In this document: positions 1-12,835 of the stretch, piece by piece | How the letters are laid out: each line of letters starts with the position of its first letter | Numbering within the stretch: position 1 is the first letter of the stretch | NCBI GenBank assembly: GCA_013397845.1 | Contig: VZTG01004476.1 | Span: 266,858-330,857, forward strand | Reading direction: 5' to 3' | DNA: 64,000 bases | From: Melanocharis versteri | Lineage: Eukaryota > Chordata > Aves > Passeriformes > Melanocharitidae | The notes under the pieces: model-generated | What the model was told of the DNA's origin: nothing | Database searches by the model: none | Seen by the model: only the letters and a program-made list of their open reading frames with translations | Translations under genes and position numbers: made by a program

Positions 1-790
1 GTCAGCACATCACCACACGCTGTCAGCTGCTTCCAAAGTACAGATCGAAATTCTTAGCTGAGGGAGAAGGAAAAAAAAAGTGAAGATTTAGTACAACAGC
101 TGTATCTTTTTCATCAAAATGCTAATGACCCCTACAAATTCCAGGATAACTACATCTATAAATTATTCATAATCATGATGTCAGAGGAGATGAACTGTTG
201 TGCTATACAGGCAGCACAAATTTATTATTGGCGGTTGGCCTCCATTAATAAGTTCCCATACATTTTGAGGCACAAAGAAATCTCAGGGCATACAGTAGCT
301 TCTTTTGGCCCATGACAGAGATAGAACAACAAACACTGCAAGAAAGAGCTTGCTATTGGTTTTTAATAGAGATAGCCAGTAGGTGAGATTTTAAAACAAT
401 GTTTGTCTTAAATTTTGTGAAGCAATCATTAAGCAATCATTTATGAACTGTTTACTATAGAAGCAAAACTTATCCGTGCAACATAACACTGATTGCTTTG
501 TTCTGTTCTATCCAGCAGTGTATTTACAGGAATGCAAGCTATTAACCCATGTATCAATTTTCTTGCACTATCAAAACCCCAAGCAAACAAAAAATTGCAT
601 GGCACATCTTACGGTCAACTTGGAATAACAAATCCAAAGTATTAACTGAAATGCTACTGAACCTGTCAAATTAATAGAATAAAATGGTTTAGTCTAAAAC
701 CAAGTCCCATTGTTTTTTCCTTTGGTGTAGGATTTTGTACTGAAATATGACTTTCAGTTGCTTTTCACCTTTACCTTTTTCTTAGTTTAC
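1..790. other. AT-rich non-coding stretch
   Basis: AT-rich sequence with short poly-A and poly-T runs. No repeat family, RNA gene or ORF worth reporting was seen. Confidence 0.5.
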
Positions 791-869
791 CTGAATAGCC
801 TTCATATTCCCAGATGTCTACCAACATATATCGAACGTTAACCACACCACTTGTTAAGATATGTTCCCT
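791..869 (-). CDS. Candidate internal exon, unidentified gene (weak)
   Basis: On the minus strand a 26-codon open stretch starts after an AG at 870-871 and ends at a TCAG|GTAAAC 5' splice site (GT at 789-790). The readable peptide includes GVVNVRYMLVDIWEYEGYS. It would start in phase 0 and end in phase 1. Against it, a better polypyrimidine-backed AG lies about 22 bases upstream, and using that AG puts stop codons in every frame. I do not recognise the protein. Such patterns arise by chance in AT-rich DNA, so this is only a pointer. Confidence 0.13.
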
Positions 870-3800
870 CTTATTTCATTTACTCCATTGCTGGAAACAC
901 CAGGAAAAGTAGCAAATTCTGAGGAGTGTTTTTCCTTATTCATTAAAGATTTTTACTGTCTCAGGCTGCAGCTACAAGCACAAGCTTGTCCTGTCCAGGA
1001 AATAATGAGAAATATCAGGATATAGACAAAATAGCACTGCACTGAAACTGGGAGATCTCCCCAAATCTTCAGACATGTCAGTACCCTTACTGAACACAAT
1101 GCTAGCTTATTCCTGAATTAGATAAGCCTTTTGTATATACTGGCATCCATGCAATTTTCTGGTAAGCTGGTCTGGGAGCCAACACAGCTGAAAACTCCAT
1201 ATACAGACATATTTTCAGTCAGATTAGACTCCTGAAATGGCTCATGGTAGTTGCACAAGTATTGGTTGCTAGTGAGAGCAAGTGGAAAGAATGGGACCAT
1301 GGCAGCCTGAGCTTAAAATGACTTTAAATGCAATTGCATAACGCTGCTACGCAGCCTTTGTAGATTACTTCTGAAACAGACACCTATAAGGCTGCACACC
1401 CAACAGTCCAAAAAACAGGTAAAGATCTCCACTGTTTTCCAAATCAGTGCTGACAAAGCATGTCCTGTTCAACTCCCCTCAATGGGGAAAGTTCAGTGAA
1501 TCAATGAGACAGTACTCTCTTGCCACTAAAAGAATTCTGGCTGTTAAGATGAAAAGCGAGTGGTATGCAGTAAAATTAACACTCAGTCAAAAATTCCTGC
1601 ATTTCTTTTGCAGGACAATATGGGACAACTCCTTGCCATGGGTCAAACAGACCTTTTCAAGTTTTTCTGGTGGCCTACCAGCTCAACACATCGTAAAGTT
1701 GTGCAAGGAAAAAACCTGCAGATGGCTGCTTCCCCTTTCCTGCTCTATAGGAATAAAACTAAAAATACATATTTATTAGTTGAAAAAAATTAAGTCTCTC
1801 CTCACCCCAAACGGACCAAGTTCGTAATCCATAACAAAATACAACACAACAGTCTTTAGCTGTGCAAGGATTGGGAAAAAAATACTGAGAGGAGAACAAA
1901 AACTGTAACCAGACAACAGTTGGTTGTATTTACAATTCTTTTCCCTAGCTTTTGAAGGGTTTGATCAGTATGCATGGAGCTGCAAGATTATTCATTTTTC
2001 ATAAATGCATTGCTGTCTTTCTGAAAGGTACACACTTTCCCAAAGCAATAACACTCACTAAATTATATCAAATGTCTACAGTTGAGACAGGCTATTCCTT
2101 CTCTACCTAGTGCCACAGTATTAAAGGGAGCCTTCTCCACCATACCATAATAAAAAATCCTAACAAATAAAGATTAAGACTCTCAAACCTTACAGTCATG
2201 CTCTCAAACAGCTGAACTAAAGTACAGCATGGTTCTCCTAAGGTAGTGTGCCCACTCTGGGAACAAACCACTCTTTGCAGAGGTCAGGTCCCAAAGGTAT
2301 GACCATTTTTAAATATCATATTTTAAAACTCCATAAATCTCAGTGGAAAAGACAACATACAGACAGATTCTCATTATAGCAAAGGTTTCATCAGTTACTG
2401 CATAAAATGTGAACTTCAAAGATTTACAAGGTGGATTAAAGCCAACTATCAAAAGCCAATTAAGAAGCAAGCATCACACAATAAGTGAAGCTAAACTGCT
2501 CTGCAAAATGATAGTGGTATTGGGTTGTATGTACCAGCGAGGACATACCCAGCTCAAGACAGATGAAGATGCTGCTTGAGTTTGGTTTTGGGGTTTTCCT
2601 ATGTTGTTGTTCTTTGGTTTTCGTTTGGTTTTGTTTCGTTTTTCCTTAAGAACCATCTTTGAATCGTGAGCAGAGTAGCCAAAGCAACTTCCCCTTTCTT
2701 TAAGCACATCTACTCAACAAAGGTGAATCTTGGGGGGGATTTCTGCTCTTCAGCAAGCTCAGGGAACTCTCACAGAAATGTGACCAACCTTGTTGGTATC
2801 CAAACGCCATAGCTAAAGCATCTGAAAACTAGCCCTTATTTTCCATATACATCCATGAGACTGACAAACAAAATGGAAGGACTTCTCAAACATTGCTTTT
2901 GAAAAATCCACAAATCATGAATGTACAGGATTGGGTTTGGGTCTGTTTTTAATTGTACACAACTTAGATATCCACAACTCCACATAAATCTGAGTTAATC
3001 CTGATTGTACCTAATAAGTCAGATCAAGTCTTCATATTAGTTTTTAACCTACTGGCTCACATTTGTCTTGTAACAAATGTGTTTCTTAACAGCTTTCTGT
3101 GTTTTTTTGCTTATTATTATACTGCAAAATTGCTTTTTAAATGTTTTATAGTGATTTTTCCATCTTCATAGTTAAATTTAAAACTACAAATACGCAAATG
3201 GACATATAGCCTTATGGCTTCTCTTCAAGAAATAATTTGATGTAGCTCTGCCTGAAGATTTTATTTTTGTCCCTTTCTGATAATCTTCCCTAATTCCTTT
3301 CAGGTGGCCATCCCCACGCTGCAGCAGTTACAGAGAACCATGGAAACAAAACCTGAGCACTAGCACTGCATGCCTGCTACCCAGAGCACCTGAAAGCACT
3401 TCACCTCAGGCCAAGCCCTTTCTAGGAGCTGTGGTGACAGAGCTACCAGCTACTCGTCATCGCACATAATGAGGACATCCATCATCTTGGAAAGAGGCCT
3501 GCCATGACTTTCAACTGAGACTACTGTCATCTTCCTAAGCCATTTCCTTTACTGAGCTTTTCTTGCAACTCTTCTACATTTCTCAGGTTTTATGACTGCT
3601 ACATAAAGGTTTCATTTTACTTGTATTCATCTTTTGATACTATGAAAAAAACCACAAAAGACAAACTAAATTCTGGTACTCTTCGTGACTTGTTTTTTTC
3701 CAATGAGTGAGCCAAACCAGGAGCTCTGTCTATACAGCTGGCACACAGAATCCAGTTTGCTTGAACTAATTCCCTTTTGTTTCAGAACAAACAATTCATA

Positions 3801-4900
3801 GTCCAACCTCCATACTATTAATGGCCATTAAAGCTATCTTGTGTTCCGCCCAAATTTATTTTTTCATGCATGCTGCTGCTTATGAGGTCAGCTGACTCCT
3901 TGACCTTCCCGGGTTCTCTACAAGCAACATTTGCTATAAGTCCATGTGTGTTCAAACATAAATATAGGTACATTCATACTGGCTGCTATAATCTCATACA
4001 ACAGATTGTTGTACAACCTACCCTCACATACCCAAGAAAAAGAGTATGAAAAGAGGAGATGACTGCAAATTAGCTACAGAAATCATCCAAGTGTGACTGA
4101 CAACATCACTCAACACTTGCAAGGAACAGCTGCACACAGTATGGGGAAAGAAAAGGTTATCACATGATGTTTCTCAGGGGACAGCTACCCACAAAATCAC
4201 ACTCCAGCACTCGGTGTGATATTCTGACAAACAACACAATCCTACCTTTAAAGTCCTGCTTTGAATACCAGGAAATAGGTCTGCTAAGGAAAGGGTAAGA
4301 GGAATGCTGTGCATTGTTTCAAAAGCACATACAGGCCACAGGTCCTATACAAAACAGATCCATTACATCAAAGGGTTCAGACACTGACAGAGGCTAATCA
4401 AGAGGGAAGAAAATTTAAAAATCAGTCTGTAAGACTGGTGGATGGCTCATTTTAAGAAATTACAATTGAATATACACACAAATTTTGTGTACATATTTGC
4501 ATATATAACGCAAATTTATTGCTTTTCACTTTACCTGCATTCGAAATGGTGCCTGGCAGCATCACCTGTTGGACAACAGTAGCAAAACACAATTCAAACA
4601 AGCAAGCAAAGTGCCAGCCAGGTCATTAGGAATTTGTGCTGCTGATTTCTGGAGACACCTAGAGAGACAGCACTTTCATTTTCTGTACTAGGAACAGCTA
4701 TTGGACATGGATCTCTCAAGTCAAACTGCCTCTTGAAGAAAGCACGATGTTGTCTACTAGCCCCATCTGTTGTATCATTGCATGTTTGACCTTTTTGGAG
4801 GTCATCAAGGATTCCTAACAATTACTTTCATCTAATGACTACCAGCATTTCTTAAAAATAGGTATTTTCATTTCAGGAAGCTTTTTTCCCAAGTCTTCTG
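870..4900. other. Non-coding stretch, nothing recognised
   Basis: About 4 kb of AT-rich sequence. A T/G-rich tract with repeated TTTGGTTTTG-like units lies at about 2,578-2,645, probably the complement of an old A-rich tail or low-complexity drift. No mobile-element family or splice-bounded ORF was convincing. Confidence 0.45.
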
Positions 4901-6560
4901 TTACCTAAGAGAACTTATCAGTCCTTCCAGTTTTGCCTGGCAGTGCTCACATCAAGGAGGTTATGCTGTCCCCTCCACCTGCCTTTGCTGAGAGGCACAG
5001 AGCCACCCTGCTTTCCAAATGACTCACTCCCCATCATCTCCGCTTGCTGGCGCAGGATTAAAGTTTTCCGGGAACCGGAAAGACAAGCACAATCCCACAG
5101 ACAAGAGGATGTCCTGCCTGCACTCCAGCCCTGCTGCATTTTCTATGGTTTCACCACACTTGAACCTAATACCGGACATGCTCAGATATTTGGAAAGTTC
5201 TGTCCTGCCCAAAAAGTCTGGCAACTCCATCATTTCTCCTTCCAACAAATTCTCAGTACTCAAATTCTTGTTGCATGCAGACATTCTTGCTTGCATTTCT
5301 CTCTCCTGTATACTTTTTGGCTGCCTTTGTGCTTCTAATTTCTCCCCTAACAAGTTTTGATTTGGATGCTTTCCCTCTTCTCCATATTTGAGAAGTCCTT
5401 CACGAGGGCTTTTCTTTTTCTTGGTCATCCTTTCCAGGTACTGTGTCACCTGCCTGCTTAGTTGAGGTTCTCAAACACCATGTGGGGATGGATGCTATCA
5501 TTCCCACTCTGTTCTGGAGGATATCATCACTGTTAATCACTTGAACAAAATTCCTACTGTTTAAGGCTTTATCATACAGACCTTAACTCATCAAAAGCAA
5601 CAGAAAACATCAGGACATTCTGTGTATAACTACATAAGTCCATATATATTTTAACATAAAGAAAAGCACTGTCTATAGCACTTGCAAGTTTGTTATAAAT
5701 ACTGTTAACCTCATTCACTCGGTGCAGGTATCTGAACTGGTATCAGTTAATGATCTCAATTTTACTTGCTCATTGGTAAGAATTTGTTAAGTTAGAATTA
5801 ATGTTGCACATTAAAAAAAAAAAGAACTGTGGTGCTCTGAGCCTCTGGGGCTGCAGCAGGTTGGGCTGTGTGCCAGAAGGAAGCCTGGCAAGCTAGGGAG
5901 CTGTGGGAGTGCAAAGGCATTACATGATCAAAGCAATCATCACTGGGTAACACAGATCTCCCTGTAAAGCCTGAACCAAGAGGGCAATATTTCAGACATA
6001 TATTCTGAACCTCGTTTACACAAGATCCATGAAAAGGGTTTTTAAAAGCTGACTGTCTGGTAAAAACAGTACTTCTAAATGAGAAGGTACTTATTTCTTC
6101 TAAAGTTAGAGCTGCCACTGTGCTTTTGCTTTCTGTGGGAAGCTTTCCAAGCACAGCTAGGTCTTCTGTTGTAGCATTTCACCACTACTCTCCACTTTCT
6201 TCTTCCTTGTACCTTGTAGGAATCAACAGAGCATTGTTGCCACCCTTTCAAGAATGGATGCAAAAATTGGAAGCTGAAACAAAGCAGAACCAGATTCTCC
6301 AGAAAAATGTTGTAATTTCCACATTTGCCAGCTCTCAATTAACTAGAGTGCAGAGCTACAACTTCTCCCTCCAAACTGATGTATCTGCTAAACCCCAAAA
6401 GTCTGTCAACTGTCCAGACAGAAAAACAAAACCCAAACCCACCACCTTCCAGATCTTGCTGGTATCCTTCATTAAATACTGAAAAGTAAGAGAATGACTT
6501 TGCATTATTACTTGAGACAAAAATCCCCAGCTTATCCCTTTTGCTCATTTGCATCTAAAT
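4900..6560. other. ORF-dense stretch of uncertain nature
   Basis: This stretch holds overlapping open frames longer than its surroundings: minus 5,024-5,449 (141 codons), minus 5,798-6,154 (118 codons), plus 6,120-6,482 and plus 4,943-5,338. A further minus-strand frame runs from a TTAAG acceptor-like site (first base 5,581) to a TGA at 5,400-5,402 and reads fragments such as SRNFVQVINSDDILQNRVGM. Reading on from that frame into the 141-codon frame would need a one-base change at about 5,450. This could be diverged coding sequence, a retropseudogene or chance; nothing matches a family I know. By length alone, ORFs of 140 codons are expected a few times by chance in 64 kb. Confidence 0.2.
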
Positions 6561-7860
6561 GATCTAATCCAAACTCCCTGTGTTCTACCCTTTCAAGAAA
6601 GCTGTGAGTACAGCAGATTCCACCTACTGCTTGAAGACTGGGATTTCAAGCCAAAGCTGTTTCTAACTGCCATGGATACTAGAAAGCCCTCCAAAGACAA
6701 AAGACAAACAAACCATATTATGCAGGCCTTGTAGCTTTACTTAAGTGAAAAAGTATTTGAAAGCCACGTGTAGCATAGTGAGATATGGACAACGTTTTTG
6801 GATGTTAAATGACAGAGACACAACCCACCCTGCATCTGAATCCAGTTTCACATTAATGTCAGTCACCCAAATCTCTTGCATAAATAGAAGACTAGTAGTG
6901 AGACAGACTCTCGCTAGGGCTCTTTGATACTTCCTACAAAGCTAATGATGACAATCATTTAGAACAATGTAAACATATTCCTGGGTACCTTCTTCCTTCA
7001 CAACCCATATTGTATTGACAACTGCTGAAAAACAGCATCAGCTTTTCCTAAGCTGAGATGCAACGATGTTTACCTGGCACAATGCAGTGAAAAGGAGTCT
7101 CAGCATCCAAAAGGAAAAATGTATTAACAGATTCACATGTCAACATATGGTTCATTATCCACAGTTATCACACAAGAGTTCTGCCTTTCTTGATGGGAGA
7201 ACTTATTCTTAAGAAAAAAAACATTAATAATTAAATATTTAAACATCTGTCAGAATAATCGGAATAATTTCACGTTGTTGCTCATGCTTCCTAATCCTAA
7301 CTCAGCCATGAATAATCACATTAAATATTGTACAATTCCATTAAAAAAGCAATCTATTTAATACTTTCTAAAAAACTAGTAATTTCTAACTCATGGTGTC
7401 TTTTTCCATTTTTTGACAAATAAGACGAGTATGGGGACAATGAAAGAGCACCTCAAGACAATCAATCAGATATGATTCAATTATTTCTTTTTAGGTGTCT
7501 CCTCTCCAGAACACAAGGCAAGAGATGCACACAAGGCAAGAGCTGTGTCCTTTGTTTGCAAGGGCAATTGCTATCAATATAGCAAGAAATTTATTTATTT
7601 TTTAAAATATCATACGCTAAGGCAGTGCAAAAGGATCAATCACGTCCTACACTACCCAGTAGTACATCATCTGTTACCAGTGGCAAAAGCAATGATGAAT
7701 GATGGTAGCACTGGAAGCAGAAGTACAGGCTTCATCTGCTGCAATTGGAGAAGTTCCCCCAGGGTTTCCTTCATAACCTATTACTGTAACTAACAAAATC
7801 AAGCTCCAGAAAATTAGCCCGATTTTGTGAATAACATCTTCCACAAACAAGCAGGTATTT
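6560..7860. other. Non-coding stretch with a short direct repeat
   Basis: AT-rich. The only structure noted is a 14-base direct repeat, ACACAAGGCAAGAG, at 7,511-7,524 and 7,529-7,542, making an 18-base tandem period. No gene seen. Confidence 0.5.
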
Positions 7861-7896
7861 TTTCCAGTCCTAATCGTTCTATGGTTCTGTGATTTT
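7861..7896 (+). repeat. Possible old CR1 3' tail
   Basis: The sequence TTTCCAGTCC is followed by two diverged octamers, GTTCTATG and GTTCTGTG, then ATTTT. This is the layout of the end of a plus-strand avian CR1 (a TTCCAACC-like motif followed by ATTCTATG octamers). Upstream sequence is not recognisably CR1, so if real it is very short or very old. Confidence 0.4.
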
Positions 7897-8512
7897 AAGT
7901 GATGATAACATAACAGGAACTTTCTGATAGCTGGGGCTGATTAATAACTTGCATGGCAACTCTGTTTTAGAAGAATACTGCTCTGTTCCCGTGTAGGAAT
8001 TGAGGCTCTGTCCAGTAGGTGTAGAGACTAAAGAACAACAACCTGGGAAGAGAAGTTGCATCTTTAGCCCAGCCTCCTGGGTATTACAGACTGCTAAGTC
8101 TGCTTGATTAACATACATTAAAACCATGAAGATCAAGACTAACCCTGAACCCTCCCAGAAGCCCTTAAAAGACGTCTTTACTAGACTGGCTAAAACACTC
8201 TCATCTCATATAACTACATACAAACATGACACTAGCCCTTGCTGGCTGGAGTCCCATCACCCTCTTTGCACAAAGACTGATTTAATAAGAAATACGTCAC
8301 TGGAGTGTAGCTTTACGTAGGGGTGGAAAAACAAGATGAACAAAAAAGCCCTGAAATCATAAAGACCTCTGAAATTCTTCTGAGTGAGAAGTAAGAAAAT
8401 TCTCTGAGAAAAGCAACGTGCACCATGAAAAACCATTTTCTAGATCAATGTCTAAGTACTAGCATTTATCTTCTTTCTGCATATTAACTAACCAGCTGAA
8501 GAGGAAACTTAC

Positions 8513-8586
8513 AGGATAAGAGCTTGCAGCGGTGCATCCCACAAGTAAAGCAAGAACTTGAGGCATGTGTAAAGTTTGCTCAGTGG
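8513..8586 (-). CDS. Candidate internal exon, unidentified gene
   Basis: Minus strand: an acceptor ending CCTTGTAG precedes base 8,586 and a strong intronic donor GTAAGT begins at 8,512. The 74-nt interval is open in phase 0 and ends in phase 2; part reads KLYTCLKFLLYLWDAPLQAL, a hydrophobic helical composition. A second frame through the same stretch is also open, so the frame is not certain. If real it would follow the 9.5 kb candidate directly, with matching phase. The protein is not recognised. Confidence 0.22.
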
Positions 8587-9504
8587 CTACAAGGCTGGCA
8601 TACAATTGAAAGCTCTGCCAGGTCACCTCCATCCATTAGGACTGTACCAAATAACACCCTTGCAAGGATCACATCAGCAAAATCCAGAAGAGTGCTGCTG
8701 CATTTCAGAAACGTGGAAAGGCAATACTGATGGAAAAAAACCTCCTGCCTCTATCAGCAAACAGTGCAGTCTCTCTACAGGGCTCTTCCAGTACAACTAC
8801 TTGTATGGCATAGACAAAGAGACATGCTTAGCCCAAGTCTTCCAGCTAACAGCACTTGCTTTATGGGCAGACAATTCCTGACTTCTCACGTATCTTATTT
8901 CAGAAGATGAGAAACCCTGTTAGCTTGCCAAGTACTGGGAAATACATCCCCAGCCTGGTAAAGTCATGTGAGAAGGAAGGGAAAGCCAGGTCACCAGACG
9001 CTGCTGGGGAGAGTGACACCAGATAATCTCTCCACACACGCAGCCTCAGCTGGAGTCCCAAGGCTGTGGGCCTCCCTCCCACTCCAAGACCCACAGAGAA
9101 CAGTCTGGATACATCACAGGAGACTGCACTCCTGTGCTGCACAGAACACTGATATCCAGCACAGGTGTCTGCATTTACAGATAGCATTACTGACACCACA
9201 GAGGAACAGCATTACTGTTAAACACCTCTGTTGAGTACAGCTCTTTCCCACATGAGGTGGCAGAGCAAGTTGCAGTACAGCTAATCTGCAAAAATGGATA
9301 AACCAAGAACTCTTGCAGGAGTACTAGAAGAACTGGACCACCACTGTTCATGAACATCAAGACAAACGATGTAAATACTGCATAGAAATACAGGTACCTC
9401 CAGTCTCTGTGCTGAAACTTCAGCGTTTAAGATGTGGGACATGAAAGGTTCAGAAAGAGTGCCCACACCCTAGAGGATCTCCAGACATGGAGCAGGTTAC
9501 TTAC

Positions 9505-9576
9505 TCTTCCCAGCTCCTTGATGGAAAGCCTGTACGAGAGCACCAAGTTCTGGAGCACCAGCACCCCCTCAGGTCG
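9505..9576 (-). CDS. Candidate internal exon, unidentified gene (best small one)
   Basis: Minus strand: acceptor CCTGATTTTTGCAG before base 9,576, donor AGA|GTAAGT after 9,505, and 72 nt between them that keep phase 0 at both ends. The 24 codons include LVLQNLVLSYRLSIKELGR. Third codon positions are strongly G/C (about 19 of 24) although the surroundings are AT-rich, and the exon keeps CpGs. These are the strongest coding hints among the short candidates. The composition resembles a helix of a HEAT/ARM-like repeat protein, but this is only a look-alike judgement; I cannot name the gene. Confidence 0.38.
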
Positions 9577-10250
9577 CTGCAAAAATCAGGCAAGCTGCAA
9601 AACACAACCAAATAATATATTTTAATTTATGAAGAGTCAAGAGCGATTAATGAAAACTACTGAGCTTGCAAAGGGGCAGGATACTAGAAGAAACCTGCAC
9701 AGCTGCCCTCTGTGCCGGTGGGAGCCACAAGGCAGCAGGAGCCTGAGAATCACAGGAGCACTGACAAGTGACTGAGTAACCCAAGCAGCCACCTTCAGTT
9801 TACATCCTTAAAACCATCTGCATTCAACAATGTGAACGTGCACAGAGAAGAACTAAAAGCAGAAAAAAAGATCCATGTATCACAGTGCAGGGATCTTCCC
9901 AAACCTAGCAGGTGTCACAATCTGCTGCCAGGCTATGGCAGCTCAGGTATGTAAGAGACACACTGCAAAGCATGCTTTAAATTTTCTCTCCCTCCACACT
10001 GCAACACAGACCTGCAGTTTTCCCCATGCACAAACACTGAATATCATGAAGAAAATTAATCCAGATGATAGACATGAGCCCAAGTTATGAAAAAGCAGCA
10101 AGAAGAGTTCAGTAAACAATATGTCCATAAAAAAAAAATCATGTTTTCAATTACGCTCGTGTTCAGTAGACATCAAGTATATAATTTATTTTTGCAGTGT
10201 CTGTACACTGCATCACAGTCATTTCACCCCTGGAAAGTGGTTAAATTAAT
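9577..10250. other. Non-coding stretch, nothing recognised
   Basis: No repeat, RNA gene or exon-like pattern was supported here. Confidence 0.5.
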
Positions 10251-10253
10251 GCT

Positions 10254-10305
10254 GTGGCATTTGGTACTAAAAAATATATATGTATTTTTCCGTACCAAAT
10301 GCCAC
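10254..10305. repeat. Near-perfect hairpin (inverted repeat)
   Basis: The arms GTGGCATTTGGTAC (10,254-10,267) and GTACCAAATGCCAC (10,292-10,305) are exact reverse complements. The 24-base spacer is itself largely self-complementary (AAAAATA against TATTTTT around a TATATG centre), so almost the whole 52 bases can fold into one hairpin with a two-base internal bulge. It could be a miniature inverted-repeat element remnant, a microRNA-like precursor or a recent local palindrome. Confidence 0.8.
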
Positions 10306-12755
10306 AAATATACCAAAATATATATAAAACATCACACGGTGAGGTTATCCTCCCATCAAAAGATGCTCCAGCAGCAGCAACAAATCTGTCAGTCAAACTA
10401 TGTTCTAGGATTCAGGGTGGTATTCAACTTTCTATTTGTTCCCCCATGTGGAGAAAAATATGCAAGACCAAAGACACAAAGCTCATCTGCTGTCGAGCAT
10501 AAATAATTTTTTTCTTTATTAAAGCAAAAGCCAGGCTAAATCAAGCCAAATTATATTCCATTTTAAGGAGAGATTTATATTTTTCTTTGTTCAAACAGAA
10601 ATCCAAGAACTATAAATCCTAGAAAGCACTGAGACAAAACAGATCATTTCAGAGCTAAATACATTCTTTCCAAAAAACATATTTGTCCTTTGAAATTTGA
10701 AAATAGACCTTTTTATAAGCTAGAGAAAAAGTAATTTTAAAACAGAAAACTTTTATAAAAAATCAAGAAAATATACTTGCTTTCTTTTCAATAATAAAGT
10801 TTCACTTTAAAAAAATTCTTCAGGAAGAAAACAGACCAATGCTCATGAAACTAATATTCTAACCCAATTCAGCACATTTGTGAACTTCTGTATCAGATGA
10901 TCAGATTTCAGTATTCAAAAGAGAGGGAAAAAAAGAGGGAGAGGAAGAAAACACGTGTTGTTAACACCTTCCTACCAGGAAAGCCAAGCAACCAGCAAGT
11001 TCCTGCTGAGATACACGCGTTTATGTAAACAAAACTTCCTGGGTCAAGTGCTGAGACCCAAACTTCTTCACAGGCTGAGCTTACATGCCATCTTTTCCAA
11101 ATAATTTTTAGGGATTTCTTCCCAACATAATCAAAAAGATGCATCTGTCTGTCGTGACACTGCCATTTTTATAACTAACTGTTTTCATCCTATATATCAA
11201 ACCTAATTTGTTGTAAACCAAGCCTAGAGTAACTGCAACTGAAACAGTAGCCAATTCAATAAGCTCAAAGACAACAAAATAATCTCAAACTCAAAATCTT
11301 TTTATGCCTGAAAGGAGACAGCTTTTTGACACAAACTAAGATAAGGTCAGCTGCCAGTTCTGAGATCAGAGGAAAGCCTGGAATACAAAATACAGGTCTC
11401 AAAGGTAGGAATGACCAGCCTCTTCAACAAAAACAGCAAATAGAAAATTGCAAAACAAAGTTTCATCAATAGACATCTGACCTCTGGCCAAATAGGATCT
11501 CAACACTGATGGCATAAATTCCTGAAATTGTGCGGCCACACACCCAAAATTCAAACAATCCCAGTTGAGAATACACCACCCTGAGTGATTTTCCCTTCCT
11601 CTGAATCCTGCTGAAAATGTCCACTTCTCCACCCACATTTTTACCACATTGCCTGCCTTGAAAATTGGCAGACTTGAAAATGAAGAGAGGAATCTTTTTT
11701 CATCCTGTTTATAAACCTTCATATTTCAGGAAAGGCTCAGACAGCCAACAGTGGAGCTAGCTCAGCCTCCCAGACCTATGCAAGCAGGAATAACTAATTT
11801 AGGACTTCATTAAAAGCAGAAAATTGAAAGGCAGATAACATGCAGGCACTGATACCCTTAGTAGAGAAGTAATTAGCAAATGTTTAACGCCCACAGATGA
11901 CAGAACAGTAACATACCATTACCATTAATGAAATAAACAACTGGCTGGTTGAGGTAATAATAGGTGTGAGTTAAAAAAATTAAATTGTTCTTATTTTCTT
12001 CTTTTACAAAAATGGGGTGATAGCTACATATATCTGAAGTGGGATTTCTGGGTACTCAGATTTCCATAGGACATGGACCTGCAATCCTTTCCTCACCTAG
12101 ACTAAGAAGGAAGTGATCTCACAGGAGTCAGTGTGAAACCTGATCTTGAGCACATTATAGAATTTCAGCTAGAAATAATAAAACCAAACAGAAAACATCA
12201 GTCAGCATAGAAAAAATTTGGGAGTTATTGCTCTTCTTGAGAAGCTAGAGCAAAACTTACTTTTGTACATATCTCAAAACAGAGACAGACATCTATCTGA
12301 TAGACTCCCCATGGATTTGTAACATTTAAACTCAGGCCAAATCTACTTTCTTGAGGTTTAGCAGGAATTTACCAAGCTAGGAATCACTGCAGCTTTTTCC
12401 TTCTTCCCCACTGCAGCCTGTGCTTGTGCCTGGTGGCTTCCTGCTAACAGCTAAGGTTAGCTGGTTTGACAGCTCCCCTTTCCAATCTCCTTGTTATTGA
12501 TAAGGAATTTGAAGGTTCAGGTTAATACAAAAGAGGCAGGTTTCCAACCACCAAATTTCAGCTGGAGTCATGCAGTACCAAAATCAGTTCTATACTTTAG
12601 TAACTCTAGCACACACACTGTATAAATGGTGGGTTGCTCAGCAATAGCACAGTATTTTTCTTTTTGTCTTTAAATAATAAAATAACCCGCACCAGCAAGA
12701 TTTTCAGATGTTTCTGTTGACTTAGAATGAGGAACTCTGATTTAAATTCACTTAC
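10306..12755. other. Non-coding stretch with a homopurine tract
   Basis: AT-rich sequence. A 35-base pure A/G run spans 10,917-10,951. Exon-like patterns at about 11.1 kb and 12.3 kb were examined and not accepted. Confidence 0.45.
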
Positions 12756-12835
12756 ACCTAAAAACTGACACAAAAAATTAAAAATATCCACCAACTCTTC
12801 TGCCCTGCCCAATGGGCAACTGCTTTTCAGATGGG
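12756..12835 (-). CDS. Candidate internal exon, unidentified gene
   Basis: Minus strand: a very good acceptor (GGCTGCTCTTTTCTGCAG) before base 12,835 and a GTAAGT donor after 12,756. The 80 nt are open only when entered in phase 1 and end in phase 0; part of the peptide is GRAEELVDIFNFLCQFLG. The exit phase matches the entry phase of the 9.5 kb candidate, and joined they read as one continuous amphipathic helical region. An overlapping minus frame upstream (to about 12,900) looked coding but lies outside the splice signals. Gene not recognised. Confidence 0.3.

Noticed and set aside
7064..7160. Minus-strand frame ending at GCCAG|GTAAAC
   Set aside because: No usable acceptor except one leaving a 25-nt exon.
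12261..12352. Minus-strand exon-like interval with a GTAAGT donor, reading NVTNPWGVYQIDVCLCFE
   Set aside because: Weak acceptor, and its entry phase does not fit the better 12.8 kb candidate, which joins the 9.5 kb candidate directly.
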